DNA of 64,000 bases from Amanita rubescens (taxonomy: Eukaryota > Basidiomycota > Agaricomycetes > Agaricales > Amanitaceae): positions 1 through 64,000 of the forward strand of contig WION01000242.1 of NCBI GenBank assembly GCA_015039365.1, written 5' to 3'. The position numbers and the translations under genes were made by a program. Shown here in pieces: positions 24,000 through 34,072 of this stretch; position 1 is the first letter of the stretch, and each line of letters opens with the position of its first letter. The notes below the pieces were generated by a model. The model saw only the letters and a list, made by a program, of their open reading frames with translations. It made no database searches and was not told where the DNA came from.

Positions 24000-26900
24000 G
24001 GAGAAGCGGCGTTAATTATCCAAGTCAACGACAGAAAAGAAAAACCCGTATACATTTCAGCATATGCCCTTATTCCCCATGAGTCTAGTTCGTTTTCGCC
24101 TTCTATTTCCGATTCCAGTTGCAAAGAATACCGCGCGCGTTTGATTTTGGACGCTTTTATCCAGTTTGAAGAAAAAGAAGAAAAGAAAGAAGAGGATCGA
24201 GCTTCGAGCGCCTTCATACGCGCTCACTTGAATTCAACAAAAGATGTTTCAACATCACAAAGTCCTGTATGGACGAACCTTATAACACCTTTACACCAGG
24301 GCGTTGCCACAAGCGGCGTTCTCTTCAATTCGGTTGACAGCCCCACGTTCGACGACGTTCGTTCAACGGCTAGTTCACCGCCCCCAGTAGCAGTTTTTGG
24401 AAAGAAATACAAGCCTGTAGCGCAGAAAGTCAAACCAGTCATTAGCGCGTTACCCCAAGAGTTTAGAATCATACGAAATATTATCGGCGACCCCCTTAAA
24501 GATATGCCGAAACTAGAAGTTAGACCACCGGCGTTTATTCCGACAGGGAGATATAGCGAGGAGAGGAAGGAAGCGGTAGATGCGGTTCACGACGGCGAGT
24601 TCCTCTGGCCAGAAGAGAGAAAGTTGATGCACCATTTCATGATGTTACAGAACGAAGGTTTTGCGTGGAGCGATCCGGAGCGGGGAAGTTTCAAGGCGGA
24701 GTATTTCCCTCCAGTAGAGATTCCGACGATACCTCATATCCCGTGGATTCAGAGGAACATACCGATACCTCCAGGGATCTACAACGAAGTTTGCAAGATT
24801 ATCAAATCGAAGATAGACTCGGGCGTTTATGAACCTTCAAATTCGTCGTACCGGTCGCGTTGGTTTTGTGTGGCGAAGAAAGATGGGCGGTTGAGGATAG
24901 TGCACTCGTTGGAGCCTTTGAACAAGGTTACGATTCAGCATTCGGGAGTTACACCCATTCCGGAGCACTTAGCGGAGCAATTTGCGTGTAGGCCGTGCGG
25001 CGCGATGTTGGATCTTTATGTCGGCTACGACGAGCGTTTACTCCACGAAGGGTCTCGAGACTTGACGACCTTCCAGACTCCGTTTGGCTCGTTGCGGCTG
25101 GTTACACTTCCTATGGGATGGACGAACTCAGTCCCTATCTTTCACGACGACGTCACTCACATCTTGCGATCCGAGATCCCCGATTTCACTATTCCATATA
25201 TAGACGACGTACCTGTTAAGGGTCCAGCCTCGACATACAAGTTAGAAGACGGGAGTTTCGAGACAATACCGGAGAATGCAGGAATTAGGCGGTTCATTTG
25301 GGAGCACTTTGCGAATTTGAACAGGATTGTACAGAGGATGAAGCATGCGGGAGGCACGTTTTCCGGCAAGAAGCTCACATTATGCGCCGCGGAGATCACT
25401 GTCGTCGGCCACGTGTGTACCCCTGATGGACGTATCCCCGATCGGAAACGAGTAGCTGCGATCGTAGCGTGGGGCCCTTGCCAGTCTTTAACCGACTTGC
25501 GCGCGTTCTTGGGCGTGACAGGACTGTTGCGAATATACGTGTTGGACTTCTCATGTCGAGCGGCGGCTCTGATTCGTCTATTAAGAAAGGGAGAAGACTT
25601 TGTCTTTGGAGAAGAACAGATCAAGGCTCAGGAGGATATCAAGCAAGCAATACTCGACGCACCTGCGCTAGTACCTATCGACTATGAATCTGGAGCTATG
25701 GTTATCCTCGGAGTGGATTCTTGTCCTAACGGCACTGGCTACTACTTGGCGCAATGCGATTTGACCAATCCGAAGATTCGGCGCTACAGTCGGTTCGGTT
25801 CTATTACCTTCAATGATCGAGAGCGGCGGTTTTCTCAAGCAAAGTTAGAGTTGTATGGGCTGTATAGGGCGATGAGGGAGTTGAAGATGTACATTCTGGG
25901 CGTCAGGAACCTAGTGGTGGAGTTGGATGCGAAATACATCAAGGGTATGCTCGAAAATCCAGACATTGCGCCGTCGGCTTCGATCAATAGATGGATTCTG
26001 GCGATTCTTACATTCCACTTCACGCTTGTTCATGTTCCCGGAACTCACCACGGCGCGGATGGACTGTCTCGGAGACCTAGGCAACCAGAAGATGAAGTGA
26101 GAGACGAAGAGAAGCTAGACGAAGAATTTGACGACTGGATCGACAACCTCTACGGCTTTCTGCATTTTATTAATCCGTCCCCAATGTTGTCTCAGGTGTC
26201 TCAGACCAGCGCTCAGAGATGCGTCGCTACCTTCGCTAGTCACCTTATCACTCAGGAAAGCGAGAGCGTCGGCGTGTTTAGCTTATCGAACAAGAATGAA
26301 GGCTTCGATTATTCTCAGGTTCCTCGTTCAGAGCATGCAGAAGAAGATGACGATCGGTTAGCTTCGGTAAAGGAGTTTCTTAGGGATCTGAAGAGGCCGG
26401 CTGCGATAGCGGACAAGGAGTATCGCAGTTTCTTGCGCTATTGCTTGAGGTTCTTTTGGAAGGACGGGAAGCTTTGGAGAAAGGATGCGAGAGGAGAGCA
26501 CAAGTTGGTTATGGAGAAGGATAGGAGGCTAGAGGTGCTTGGGGAGTGTCACGACTCACTTGGACACAAGGGTTTCTATGCGACAAGAGCGCTCGTTCAA
26601 GAACGGTTCTGGTGGCCCTATATTCACCGCGACGTTATGTGGTTCGTTCAGACTTGCAAGCTATGTCAAGAGCGTCAATTGCGGCTGTTTCACATACCTC
26701 CTATCGTTGCTCAGCCGGCGCCTCTGTTTACGAAGGTCTACCTCGACGTGCTTCATTTACCAGCTTCGAACAAGTTCCGTTACATCATACAAGCTCGGTG
26801 TTCCCTTACGCACTATCCGGAATACCGCGCGTTGCGTACTCAGACGGCTCAGACTGTAGGCGAGTGGGTCTTCCAAGACTTATTGTGTCGATGGGGAGCC

Positions 26901-29033
26901 CTTTCAGAAATTGTTACCGACAACGGCGCTCCAATTATCAGTGCTTGCGAGCATCTATCGAAGAAGTACAAAGTGAATCATATTAGAATTTCCGGCTACA
27001 ACTCCCAGGCGAATGGTTTGGTCGAGCGGTCTCATTTCGACGTTCGGCAGTCATTGTACAAGGCGTGCGGCGGAGACGAAACGAAGTGGGCGAGAGCGGT
27101 CCCAACAGTCTTTTGGGCGGAGCGCGTTACAGTTAGAAGGCGTATGGGCGTTTCGCCTTTCTTTGCGGTTACAGGAACTCACCCTATATTGCCATTGGAT
27201 ATCGTGGAGGCAAGCTATTTGTTGCCACCCCCTGAGGCGTTCTTATCGACGACGGAGCTGATTGCGAGGAGAGCGGTTGAGTTGCAGAAGAGGCACGAGC
27301 ATGTGGCGGCGTTGAGAGACAAGGTGTTCGTCAATCGTATCAAGGCGGCTCGAAAGTTTGAGCTGGATCACGCAACGGTAATAAAGGATTTCGACTTCAA
27401 GACCGGAGACCTAGTGCTACACGTCCAAATGAGAAAAATGTTAGATGTGCCTGAGAGCGCAACTGTTAATATGAGATCTGTAACACGCCATTGTGACATC
27501 AGAATAACCTGACGATCGGAATTTTTCGAGATGTTGATACAACATCTAAACCCTGGTTATCAGCACAATGTTTGACTTGGCAACAATTTTTATATGACCG
27601 GACAATGTCACCCTGATGTTTGCCAGTAGAATGTTTGCCTAACATCTGCTTCTGGGGCATAATTTAGACATCTTTATTAGATACCACATTGACGTCGACA
27701 TCACGTTGACCTTACCATGATGTCCATTATCATATTTTTTTTGTATTCGACATGTACACTCTCGATAAGTACAACATACCACTAATCTATAATACTATGA
27801 TCATGAATACATCCGAGGGAGGGAGCACGAGGCTCCAATTGCGAGCGGTCGCGGGTGTGGATGAACAGGAATAAAGGCAAAGTCCATTATTTGGACATAC
27901 AAACAAAGACATGGCATCTAACACCGTACACGAACGAACCCATACCCCCTTGGCCACCGCGGCAACACGCACAATACTCGGTATGTGTCCTCCCCCCCCT
28001 CGCCAGCACCCAAACACGGTTTAGAATTTATTAACTCAACCCAATTACTAGAACCCGCCACTGCTCTTCAAGAAACCCTTTGCCACCGGCCCACCGCGGC
28101 AACACTCGCAACACTCACAATACTCGATATGTGTCCTCCCCCCCTCGCCCGCACCCAGATGGCCCATCGACCAAACAGTCCCCCGCAGCGCCACAGTGGC
28201 TTCCATCTTTTGCCCGGATCACATAGCATACCCACACACGACGCAGACGCGGTCGACAGACTCGACACCCTGTCATTACCACAACGTGACCATATCACCC
28301 CTAATAGATTTTTATGAGTAGTATCTTAGCATGCAATATATTGAATGTTCCGAGAAATGTAACAGTCGAGCAGCAACCACATTTATTTGTGATGAGCTAT
28401 CTGAGTCAATCTAGTGAATCGTGATGTCGTGGTGACATTGTGGTAGTGTCTGCCTGATGATCATCGGGATATGATACTTGGGATGCCCTCACAACATCAC
28501 AGGAAGATGTATTTCCTCTGTCCATATTCAGACATAGGTATCAGATCGGATAAAATTGATCGGAGAATACAGGCGTTTTTATATGCAATAAACATTCGTT
28601 ACGGGCTTGTCACAATATTTGTATTGAAATACTTTTTCCCGCCTCAGGATCACTTGGACGTGTAGCGAGGAATACCGCTATAGAGAAGTCATTGAATCGC
28701 AAGATGCGCGCACGCTATAACGGCCCCTATGTTGTCGTCACGAGAAACAGGGGTGGCGCATATATTCTTTGCGAATTGGATGGTTCAGTCTTGGATAGGC
28801 CCATGGCAGCGTTCCGAGTCATTCCTTACTTCGCGAGAGGTTCAATCGAAGTCCCTACTGAAGCCTTGGATGTGCACCTGAAGAGAATCGAAGAGATGAG
28901 AGCGTCTATTAGTCTCGGTGATGATGATGAAAGAGAGGTAGAAAAAGGAAAAGACGATTTTGACGATGAAGATGAGCCGGATGGTTTAGATTCAAGTGAG
29001 GAGGGGGGGAGCGAAGGCTTTGACGAAGAATAG
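24000..29033 (+). pseudogene. RT-RNase H-integrase of gypsy element I, interrupted by a DNA transposon
   Basis: The long frame at 24141-27512 holds RT (LDLYVGYDERLL, FQTPFGSLRLVTLPMGW, active site YIDDVP), RNase H (GVDSCPNGTGYYLA, VVELDAKYIKG), the integrase HHCC finger (HDSLGHKGFYATRALVQERF, CKLCQERQ) and the catalytic core (YLDVLHLP, TDNGAP, NGLVERSHFD for D,D,E). At 27420, right after DLVL, a 1243-bp insertion intervenes. The integrase C-terminus resumes at 28665 (RNTAIEKSLNRKMRARYNGP, GGAYILCELDGS) and ends in an acidic tail at 29033. Without the insertion the frame would be continuous across the TA site. Confidence 0.85.
27420..28662. mobile_element. 1.24-kb non-autonomous DNA transposon with TA target-site duplication
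   Basis: The element starts CACGTCCAAATGA and ends with the inverse of CACGTCCAAGTGA, a 13-bp terminal inverted repeat with one difference. It is flanked by TA on both sides (27418-27419 and 28663-28664); removing it with one TA joins the integrase frame exactly. It has no transposase. Inside it, about 27955-28005 and 28090-28149 are direct repeats (CCACCGCGGCAACAC..ATGTGTCCTCCCCCC). TA duplication suggests mobilisation by a Tc1/mariner-type transposase, but the family is inference. Confidence 0.85.
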
Positions 29034-29379
29034 CGGCAGAACGCGCAAAACCGAAGCTTCTTTTTGCTTCGAAGAGCCCCTCTTCAACAGGCGGACTACG
29101 TTTCTTTTCATTTTTATTCATTTTCTTTCGTTTCTCAACTCATTTATATCTTACTTATCGGTTTCTCATAAAAACAGACAGTCAAAAGATCACAAAAAGT
29201 CAAAGATAAAGGTTAAAAAGGCAAAAACATATAGTTTCCTACTTATATATTTCTGTTTCCTCTTTTCTCTTTTCTGCTAACACTCTAGATACTCTATAGA
29301 TATAATTGCGGCGGCGGCAGGCGGTAAAGAAAAATACTGGCGAACGGCGGACCACCTTTTGGCTCTCGGCGCGCGATTT

Positions 29380-30927
29380 CTAGTTGCGGCGAGACTTCTT
29401 CTTCGGCGGTTGAAGATCGTCCTCTTCGTCCTCCTCGTATTCTTCGGCATCTGGACATCAAGATTAGCAAGATGATTAGGGTTATGGACGTCTGAGACCC
29501 ACCTTCGTCATCTTCAATGTCTTGGTCAACGGTATCCACGGATTTGCGAGAAGACTTGTCGCGACGAGACCGAGCGCGTTCTTCGGCGGCCCTAGCGTCT
29601 GCGGCATCCCTCTCGTCTTGTTTCCCTCGGCGGTACTCAAGGCGCGCGACTTCTTGCAAGTTACGGCGCATTTCCCTGACTTGGGCTTCTATGCGGTTGC
29701 GGGTATTGTCGAGATCAGCCTCTACGCGGCTTATAACCGCTTCGGTGTACGCGGCGTACTTGCCCATACGTTGTTCACGGCTGTAGGTGCGGAGTTTTTC
29801 GAAGTTGAGGGTAGGAATATCGATTTTCGGCGGTTGCGGGTCTGGAGATGTACTGCGGGGCGGTTTGGACTTGGACTTGGAAGCCTTGGACCGAGTCTTG
29901 ATAGTGAAAGAGTGTTTCGGCTTGACGTCGTCGTCGTCGTCCTCTTCCATGCGTTTGGTCTTTTTCGCGGAAGGTTTCGGCGTTCTGGAACTACGGCGTT
30001 CGCTGAGGATCGACCTAGCCTCGTCATCGTCATCGACTTCTTCTTCTATAGTCTCGGCGCTGCGCAGTTTTTTCATCGGAGGAAAGGTCGTGACTTCCTC
30101 GTCGTACGCGTGGTCTGTGTTGTCGCAAGGCGCGATTCGATTGCGTTTGCAGCGGAGACATTTGGTTTTGGGCGATTGGATATCGAGCACGCAGAACGGA
30201 ATGACGCGACCCTTTTTGCAGGCATGGCACTAGAAAACGTTGATCAGCGGACGAAGAATAGGAAGAATTCAATACTTACCTTGACGGAATCCGATTGTAA
30301 GGTGGCGGCTCTAGTCAAGTGATAGTCGCGGCCATTGTAGCGTTTAACGAAATCGTGGTAATCCATGGTAGGCAAGACTTGGGAATCGTCTTCAGCGTCA
30401 GGGTCGTCTTGAAGCTCGTCTTCGCCTTCAGGCTCTTCGTTTTCGCCAGCAGGTTCGTTAGCCTCTGCAGGAGCAACGTTTGGGTTCGTTGGAGGGAGAT
30501 CAGGTAGCGTTTGGATGGTAGGTTGAGAAGTTGGTGGAGGAGGAGCAGCAGAAGGAAGGTTGTCGTCCATGTCCTGGTCATTGGCTGGTTCACCAACAGC
30601 GTTTGCGTTATTCTCGAGCGACCTTGGATCTAGGGTTTTGGAAGGAGAAGAAGCCTCGCGTTCCGTCTCAGGTTGTGCCTGCGGAGAAAACTGGTAGTCC
30701 GACGAAGTTAAGAATCAGCGGTCTACGAGCGGTCTGGTTCATGGATCACTTACCTCGCGTTCCTTGGAGGTCTTGTTACGTTCCCATTCTTCGCGCTCAA
30801 GGCGAGCATTTACCTCGTATGGCGGTGGAGAACTTTGCGGTGGTTGATAAGGAGAGACCGGCGGACTTGGAGTAGGCGTGTGCATGGGTTGGTCGACGGT
30901 GGAAGGATCTTGCGTGTTGTTGGACAT
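29380..30927 (-). CDS. Antisense spliced gene in gypsy I: Zn2Cys6-like, coiled-coil nuclear protein
   Basis: It lies between pol and the 3' LTR on the strand opposite to the element. Four exons (30927-30754, 30678-30280, 30229-29503, 29450-29380) with GT..AG introns keep one frame for 456 aa. Residues 1-190 are P-rich then acidic, with DYHDFVKRYNGRDYHLTRAA. Residues 192-226 have six cysteines, CHACKKGRVIPFC and, ten residues on, CLRCKRNRIAPC, with spacing C-x2-C-x8-C-x10-C-x2-C-x7-C. That is close to the fungal Zn(II)2Cys6 cluster, which has x6 in the first gap. Acidic and basic stretches, a coiled coil (EAQVREMRRNLQEVARLEYR) and a basic tail PPKKKSRRN (a likely nuclear signal) follow. The gene is intact although gag-pol around it is frameshifted. 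A DNA-binding or regulatory role is inference; I know of no named family. Confidence 0.72.
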
Positions 30928-31448
30928 GGTGGTTGAAGAAACGAGCGTTGCTTGAGGATCCCTCTTGATAGAGCGCGGCTATTTGGCGTTGTTGACATCT
31001 GGATCATGATTTGTCGGCGATCAGCGTTCTATGTCCCCGGCTAGCCGAATTTGGAAGGAGCTATCTTTGGCATCCCCGGATTGTTCGCGCACATTGGCAC
31101 TGACTGGGGACAGTCAGATTTTAAGTGAGGAGGGGATGATGGACTAGAGGAGCGGCTGGACGGAGAAAACGCGCATAATAGAAGACCTACCGAAGCGATA
31201 GGACGATTGCCGAAGCGGACCGAAGCAGGAAAGGAAGATCGAACTCAAAAGAAGGGCGACAGGTTCGATTATGTTCAAGCCCTAAGCCTTAGGCGTGTCG
31301 GAGCATTTGGATCACGTGGAGTTGCGGACCATGACTCATCCGAGGCAGGATCGGCAAGGAGCATCAAAAGGCGCATCAGCGATCATCCTCGGCAACCTCG
31401 GAATCACGCGGCATGGAAAAAGAGGACTCGGATTGAATAGCGTCGTGC

Positions 31449-32186
31449 TTGACGCTTTCCCCTCCTTCCCAGATGAGTTCCCCAGCACTCTCAGCTAACG
31501 ATGCGATCCAGGAGAACGGCGATAGAGCGCGGCCTCTTATCGAGCGGCTTTCGACGCCTCCGCCCGAGTACCCCCTTTTCCGAGAAGGAGACGACGCGCC
31601 GATACAAAGCTTGCAAGAGCCAGCGTATCCCTATGGGAGCATGTACCCCTCGTTTAACAGAAGGCGCGGCGACTGGTATCATTCGCTAGGAGCTATATTC
31701 GGCCAATCTAGACGGCTTTCGGCGTCCCCGCTAGTAGGAGGAGAGTTCCACGCTACAGTCACCCCAAGTACCGGCGACGAGATAAGGCATAGGAGATGGA
31801 TGGAAGAGCCGGAGCAGAGCGCGGAGGATCGGCGAAGAAACGGATTCGAGCTCGACCTTATCAATCGCGTCGAGTATTTCGGTCTTGAGCAAGGCAACCA
31901 GAGTACCATCCACCTAGGGCGCGGACAGCTAGTTCATAGGGTTATCCATAGGCCACATATCGCAGGACGAGGACTGGAGATCGATCACGGCGGCCCTTAT
32001 ATCATTATCGACCGATGCCACACCCATTACCTCCTCATGACCAGAAAAGGAGACATATTCCCCCAGCTCGTTCCGGCACCCTGTATCTACCCTTGCCTGA
32101 CTACCTGGCATGTTGTCGACATCCCGCGCGATTTACTTAATCATCCAGAGGTAGAAAGACTCCAGAACGAATACATCCGAGCCTAA
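31449..32186 (+). CDS. LTR (U3)-encoded ORF, 245 aa, unknown function
   Basis: The frame runs from MTLSPPSQMSSPALSAND (a second Met at 31473 is also possible) to LQNEYIRA and lies wholly upstream of the LTR TATA-like site, i.e. in U3. The protein is not low-complexity: the C-terminal half has an ordered look with RVEYFGLEQGNQSTIHLGRG, GPYIIIDRCHTHYLLMTRKG and CIYPCLTTWHVVDIPRDLL. No signal peptide or membrane segment is seen, and I recognise no family. The full-length element RNA would contain U3 only at its 3' end. The 5' LTR copy is frameshifted, so only this copy can give the protein. Confidence 0.55.
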   Translation: MTLSPPSQMSSPALSANDAIQENGDRARPLIERLSTPPPEYPLFREGDDAPIQSLQEPAYPYGSMYPSFNRRRGDWYHSLGAIFGQSRRLSASPLVGGEFHATVTPSTGDEIRHRRWMEEPEQSAEDRRRNGFELDLINRVEYFGLEQGNQSTIHLGRGQLVHRVIHRPHIAGRGLEIDHGGPYIIIDRCHTHYLLMTRKGDIFPQLVPAPCIYPCLTTWHVVDIPRDLLNHPEVERLQNEYIRA

Positions 32187-32407
32187 AAGAAGTTCGGTCA
32201 CCTTCGCAGAGGTTCATTTCCCCCGTATTTCAGCGTCGTCTCGTTTTCCGCTCAGCGCGCAAGTATCGTCAAGTGTCCATCGTTATCCTAGGCTATCCTC
32301 AAGTCCACTTCTCGGAGCTCAACGTCAGCGCCGCGGTCGTCGCATAGATTTCCTTTTATTTCGTTTCTTTTCGATTTCTTTTACTTTACACTCACAAAGT
32401 CCCTTCC

Positions 32408-32416
32408 CTATATAGA
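32408..32416 (+). promoter_or_regulatory. TATA-like site in 3' LTR
   Basis: CTATATAGA is the counterpart of the 5' LTR site at 19802. In the 3' LTR it could drive transcription into the flanking DNA. Confidence 0.4.
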
Positions 32417-32945
32417 ATATCGGCGCGTGCTCGTCGGCACGACGCTTACTTAGCTACCTATTCCGTTCCCTTTTACTTTAGCCTAACTAAAAATAACTAA
32501 CATATATATTCTGTCTTAGATAGACAGAGAGATAGATTTTCCATTCCCCCTTTTCCCTCAGAGTCGGAATTTGAAGCTAGTATCGAGTTCACTGCGTCCA
32601 GAGTTGCGTCCTTTGAGTCCTGCGATTGCGTCTTACTGCGGTTTTTAGTCCTTTCTGCGATTCACTGCGTTCTAGAAGTTCGAGTTTCTTCATTTAGCTG
32701 CGATTTCGATTATCTTAGGTTCCCCTCCTTGCCACACTCATCCTCTACTGCTTATTCGATCAAATACTACTTTACGAGGCGTCTGAGAAGTCTCCTGGAC
32801 TCGCAAAACAAAAGCGAACTTCGACCGTCGTTCAATCCTCTTCGATCCCTTCTTTTACCTTCGGTTCCCTGCACTAAGAGGGTGCCACTGCACTTCAGGT
32901 GTTTGTTGGGTTTGGTTTGTGGTTGAGTGCGCTCGCTGCGTATCA

Positions 32946-34072
32946 GCGTTCGTGGGTGAGATGGCACCGGAGCGTGCAAGGGTGCTGGTAGTATATGCCG
33001 GGGTGCTGGCAGTGTTCAGGAGCATGGAATGTGGCGGCGGACGGCTGTAGCGAGTGCGAGAGGTGAAGGGAGGGGACGGCGTGGTCTACACGTGTTGATG
33101 AAGGGAAGGAATGCGGCGAATTAATGACGGAGTGGGTTAGCGTGGAATAAATGGTATGCGGCTGGCTGGGGCGTGCTCCGGTTTCGTCCAATGTGTGAGT
33201 GCATGAGGCAGGTGCGTGCTGTGGGGCAGTGCATGCAGATGGGGTGCGATGGCATCCGATAAGGGTATGGCTGGGTGCAGACATCGAGTGGTTGGCTAGG
33301 TGAGCTCTGATGGCTTCCGATGGACTCCGATAAGGGCTCGGTAGGCTGTAGGCATCGATCGGCGGGGTGCAAGTGCTTGGGATAGAGCATAGGCCAGCGG
33401 ATCGGAGCTGCTGAGGCAGATAGCGGCTAGCACTAGCGCTTGTGCATGTCTCGGCAGGCTGGGATGCGGAAGCAGGGGTCCGATGGGGTCTGATAGGGCT
33501 GCAGCGGGCGGAATCCAATAAGGCTGTAGGCTGTAGATGTCGTGCAGCGGCTCGGTGGACTGGGATGCAGAGGCAGTGCGTTTGGCGGTAACCAATGGAC
33601 GTGTGTGAGCAAGGATGAGCTGATGGGGCCGTCCAGAAGGAGATGAAAGCCTCCGGGGCTGTGCGCAAGAAGAGAGAGTGTGAAAGCAAGTACGAGTGAG
33701 CGTGTTTGAGTGCGATCCAAGCTGGACCGAGCGGTGGGCTCCAGTTGAAACAACGCAAGAGAGGCTGACTTGGGGTGCAGCCTCCGAGATGCGATGCGGC
33801 CGGCGAGTTCGGCAGCACCGAAAGGTGCTCGTCCAAGCTCGGTCGCACTCGTTGACTCTCGGAACGTAGATGCGAAGTGCGGGGAAGAAGAAGATGTATA
33901 TCCAAACTAACTACGACATAATATATACTGTGTACCTCGTGTACTATGTGCGCTACTCGGTCCGAGACGTATCCGATGCCGAGGTTGGGGGTCCGAGGTG
34001 TCGGAGGTCCGAGTCCGGATGTCGGAAGGGTTTCAGTATCGGTTCCAGCATAGCCGGAATCGATACGTTACA
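32946..34072 (-). mobile_element. Truncated LTR element (relative of the gag-only element), minus strand
   Basis: On the minus strand an LTR runs from 34072 (TGTAACG) to 33746 (GTTTCA), 327 bp. Its first 60 bases resemble the LTR of the element at 44941 (CGATTCCGGCTA, TGGAACCGAT). It is followed, after AC, by the primer-site motif TGGAGCCCACCGC at 33743. The internal part then runs to 32946, where it is cut by the LTR of gypsy I. It contains a 320-codon open frame on the minus strand, rich in S, P, H and L and made of loosely repeated ~50-bp stretches, which I do not regard as a real gene. No gag is reached. Confidence 0.7.

Larger units (their letters stand above)
18528..32945 (+). mobile_element. 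Ty3/gypsy LTR retrotransposon I (14.4 kb)
   Basis: Two near-identical LTRs of about 1.81 kb (18528-20340 and 31137-32945) start TGAT and end ATCA. A tRNA-type primer site follows the left LTR. The internal part has gag with a CCHC knuckle, an aspartic protease, RT with YIDD, RNase H, and integrase with HHCC and DDE motifs, in the gypsy order. At least four frameshifts in gag-pol and a DNA transposon in integrase make it non-autonomous now. The flanking 5-mers (TACGT left, GCGTT right) do not match, so no target-site duplication is seen. An antisense gene lies between pol and the 3' LTR. Confidence 0.9.
31137..32945 (+). repeat. 3' LTR of gypsy element I
   Basis: It starts TGATGGACTAGAGGAGC and ends CTCGCTGCGTATCA. 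It is preceded by a purine-rich run (AAGTGAGGAGGGGA, about 31123-31136), which fits the polypurine tract. It carries the intact U3 ORF and the TATA-like CTATATAGA at 32408. Confidence 0.92.

Noticed and set aside
32943..33905. A 320-codon minus-strand open frame
   Set aside because: It runs from inside a truncated LTR to the edge of another LTR, is rich in S/P/H/L from repeated GC-rich DNA, and has no conserved motif. It is probably 5' internal DNA of an LTR element.
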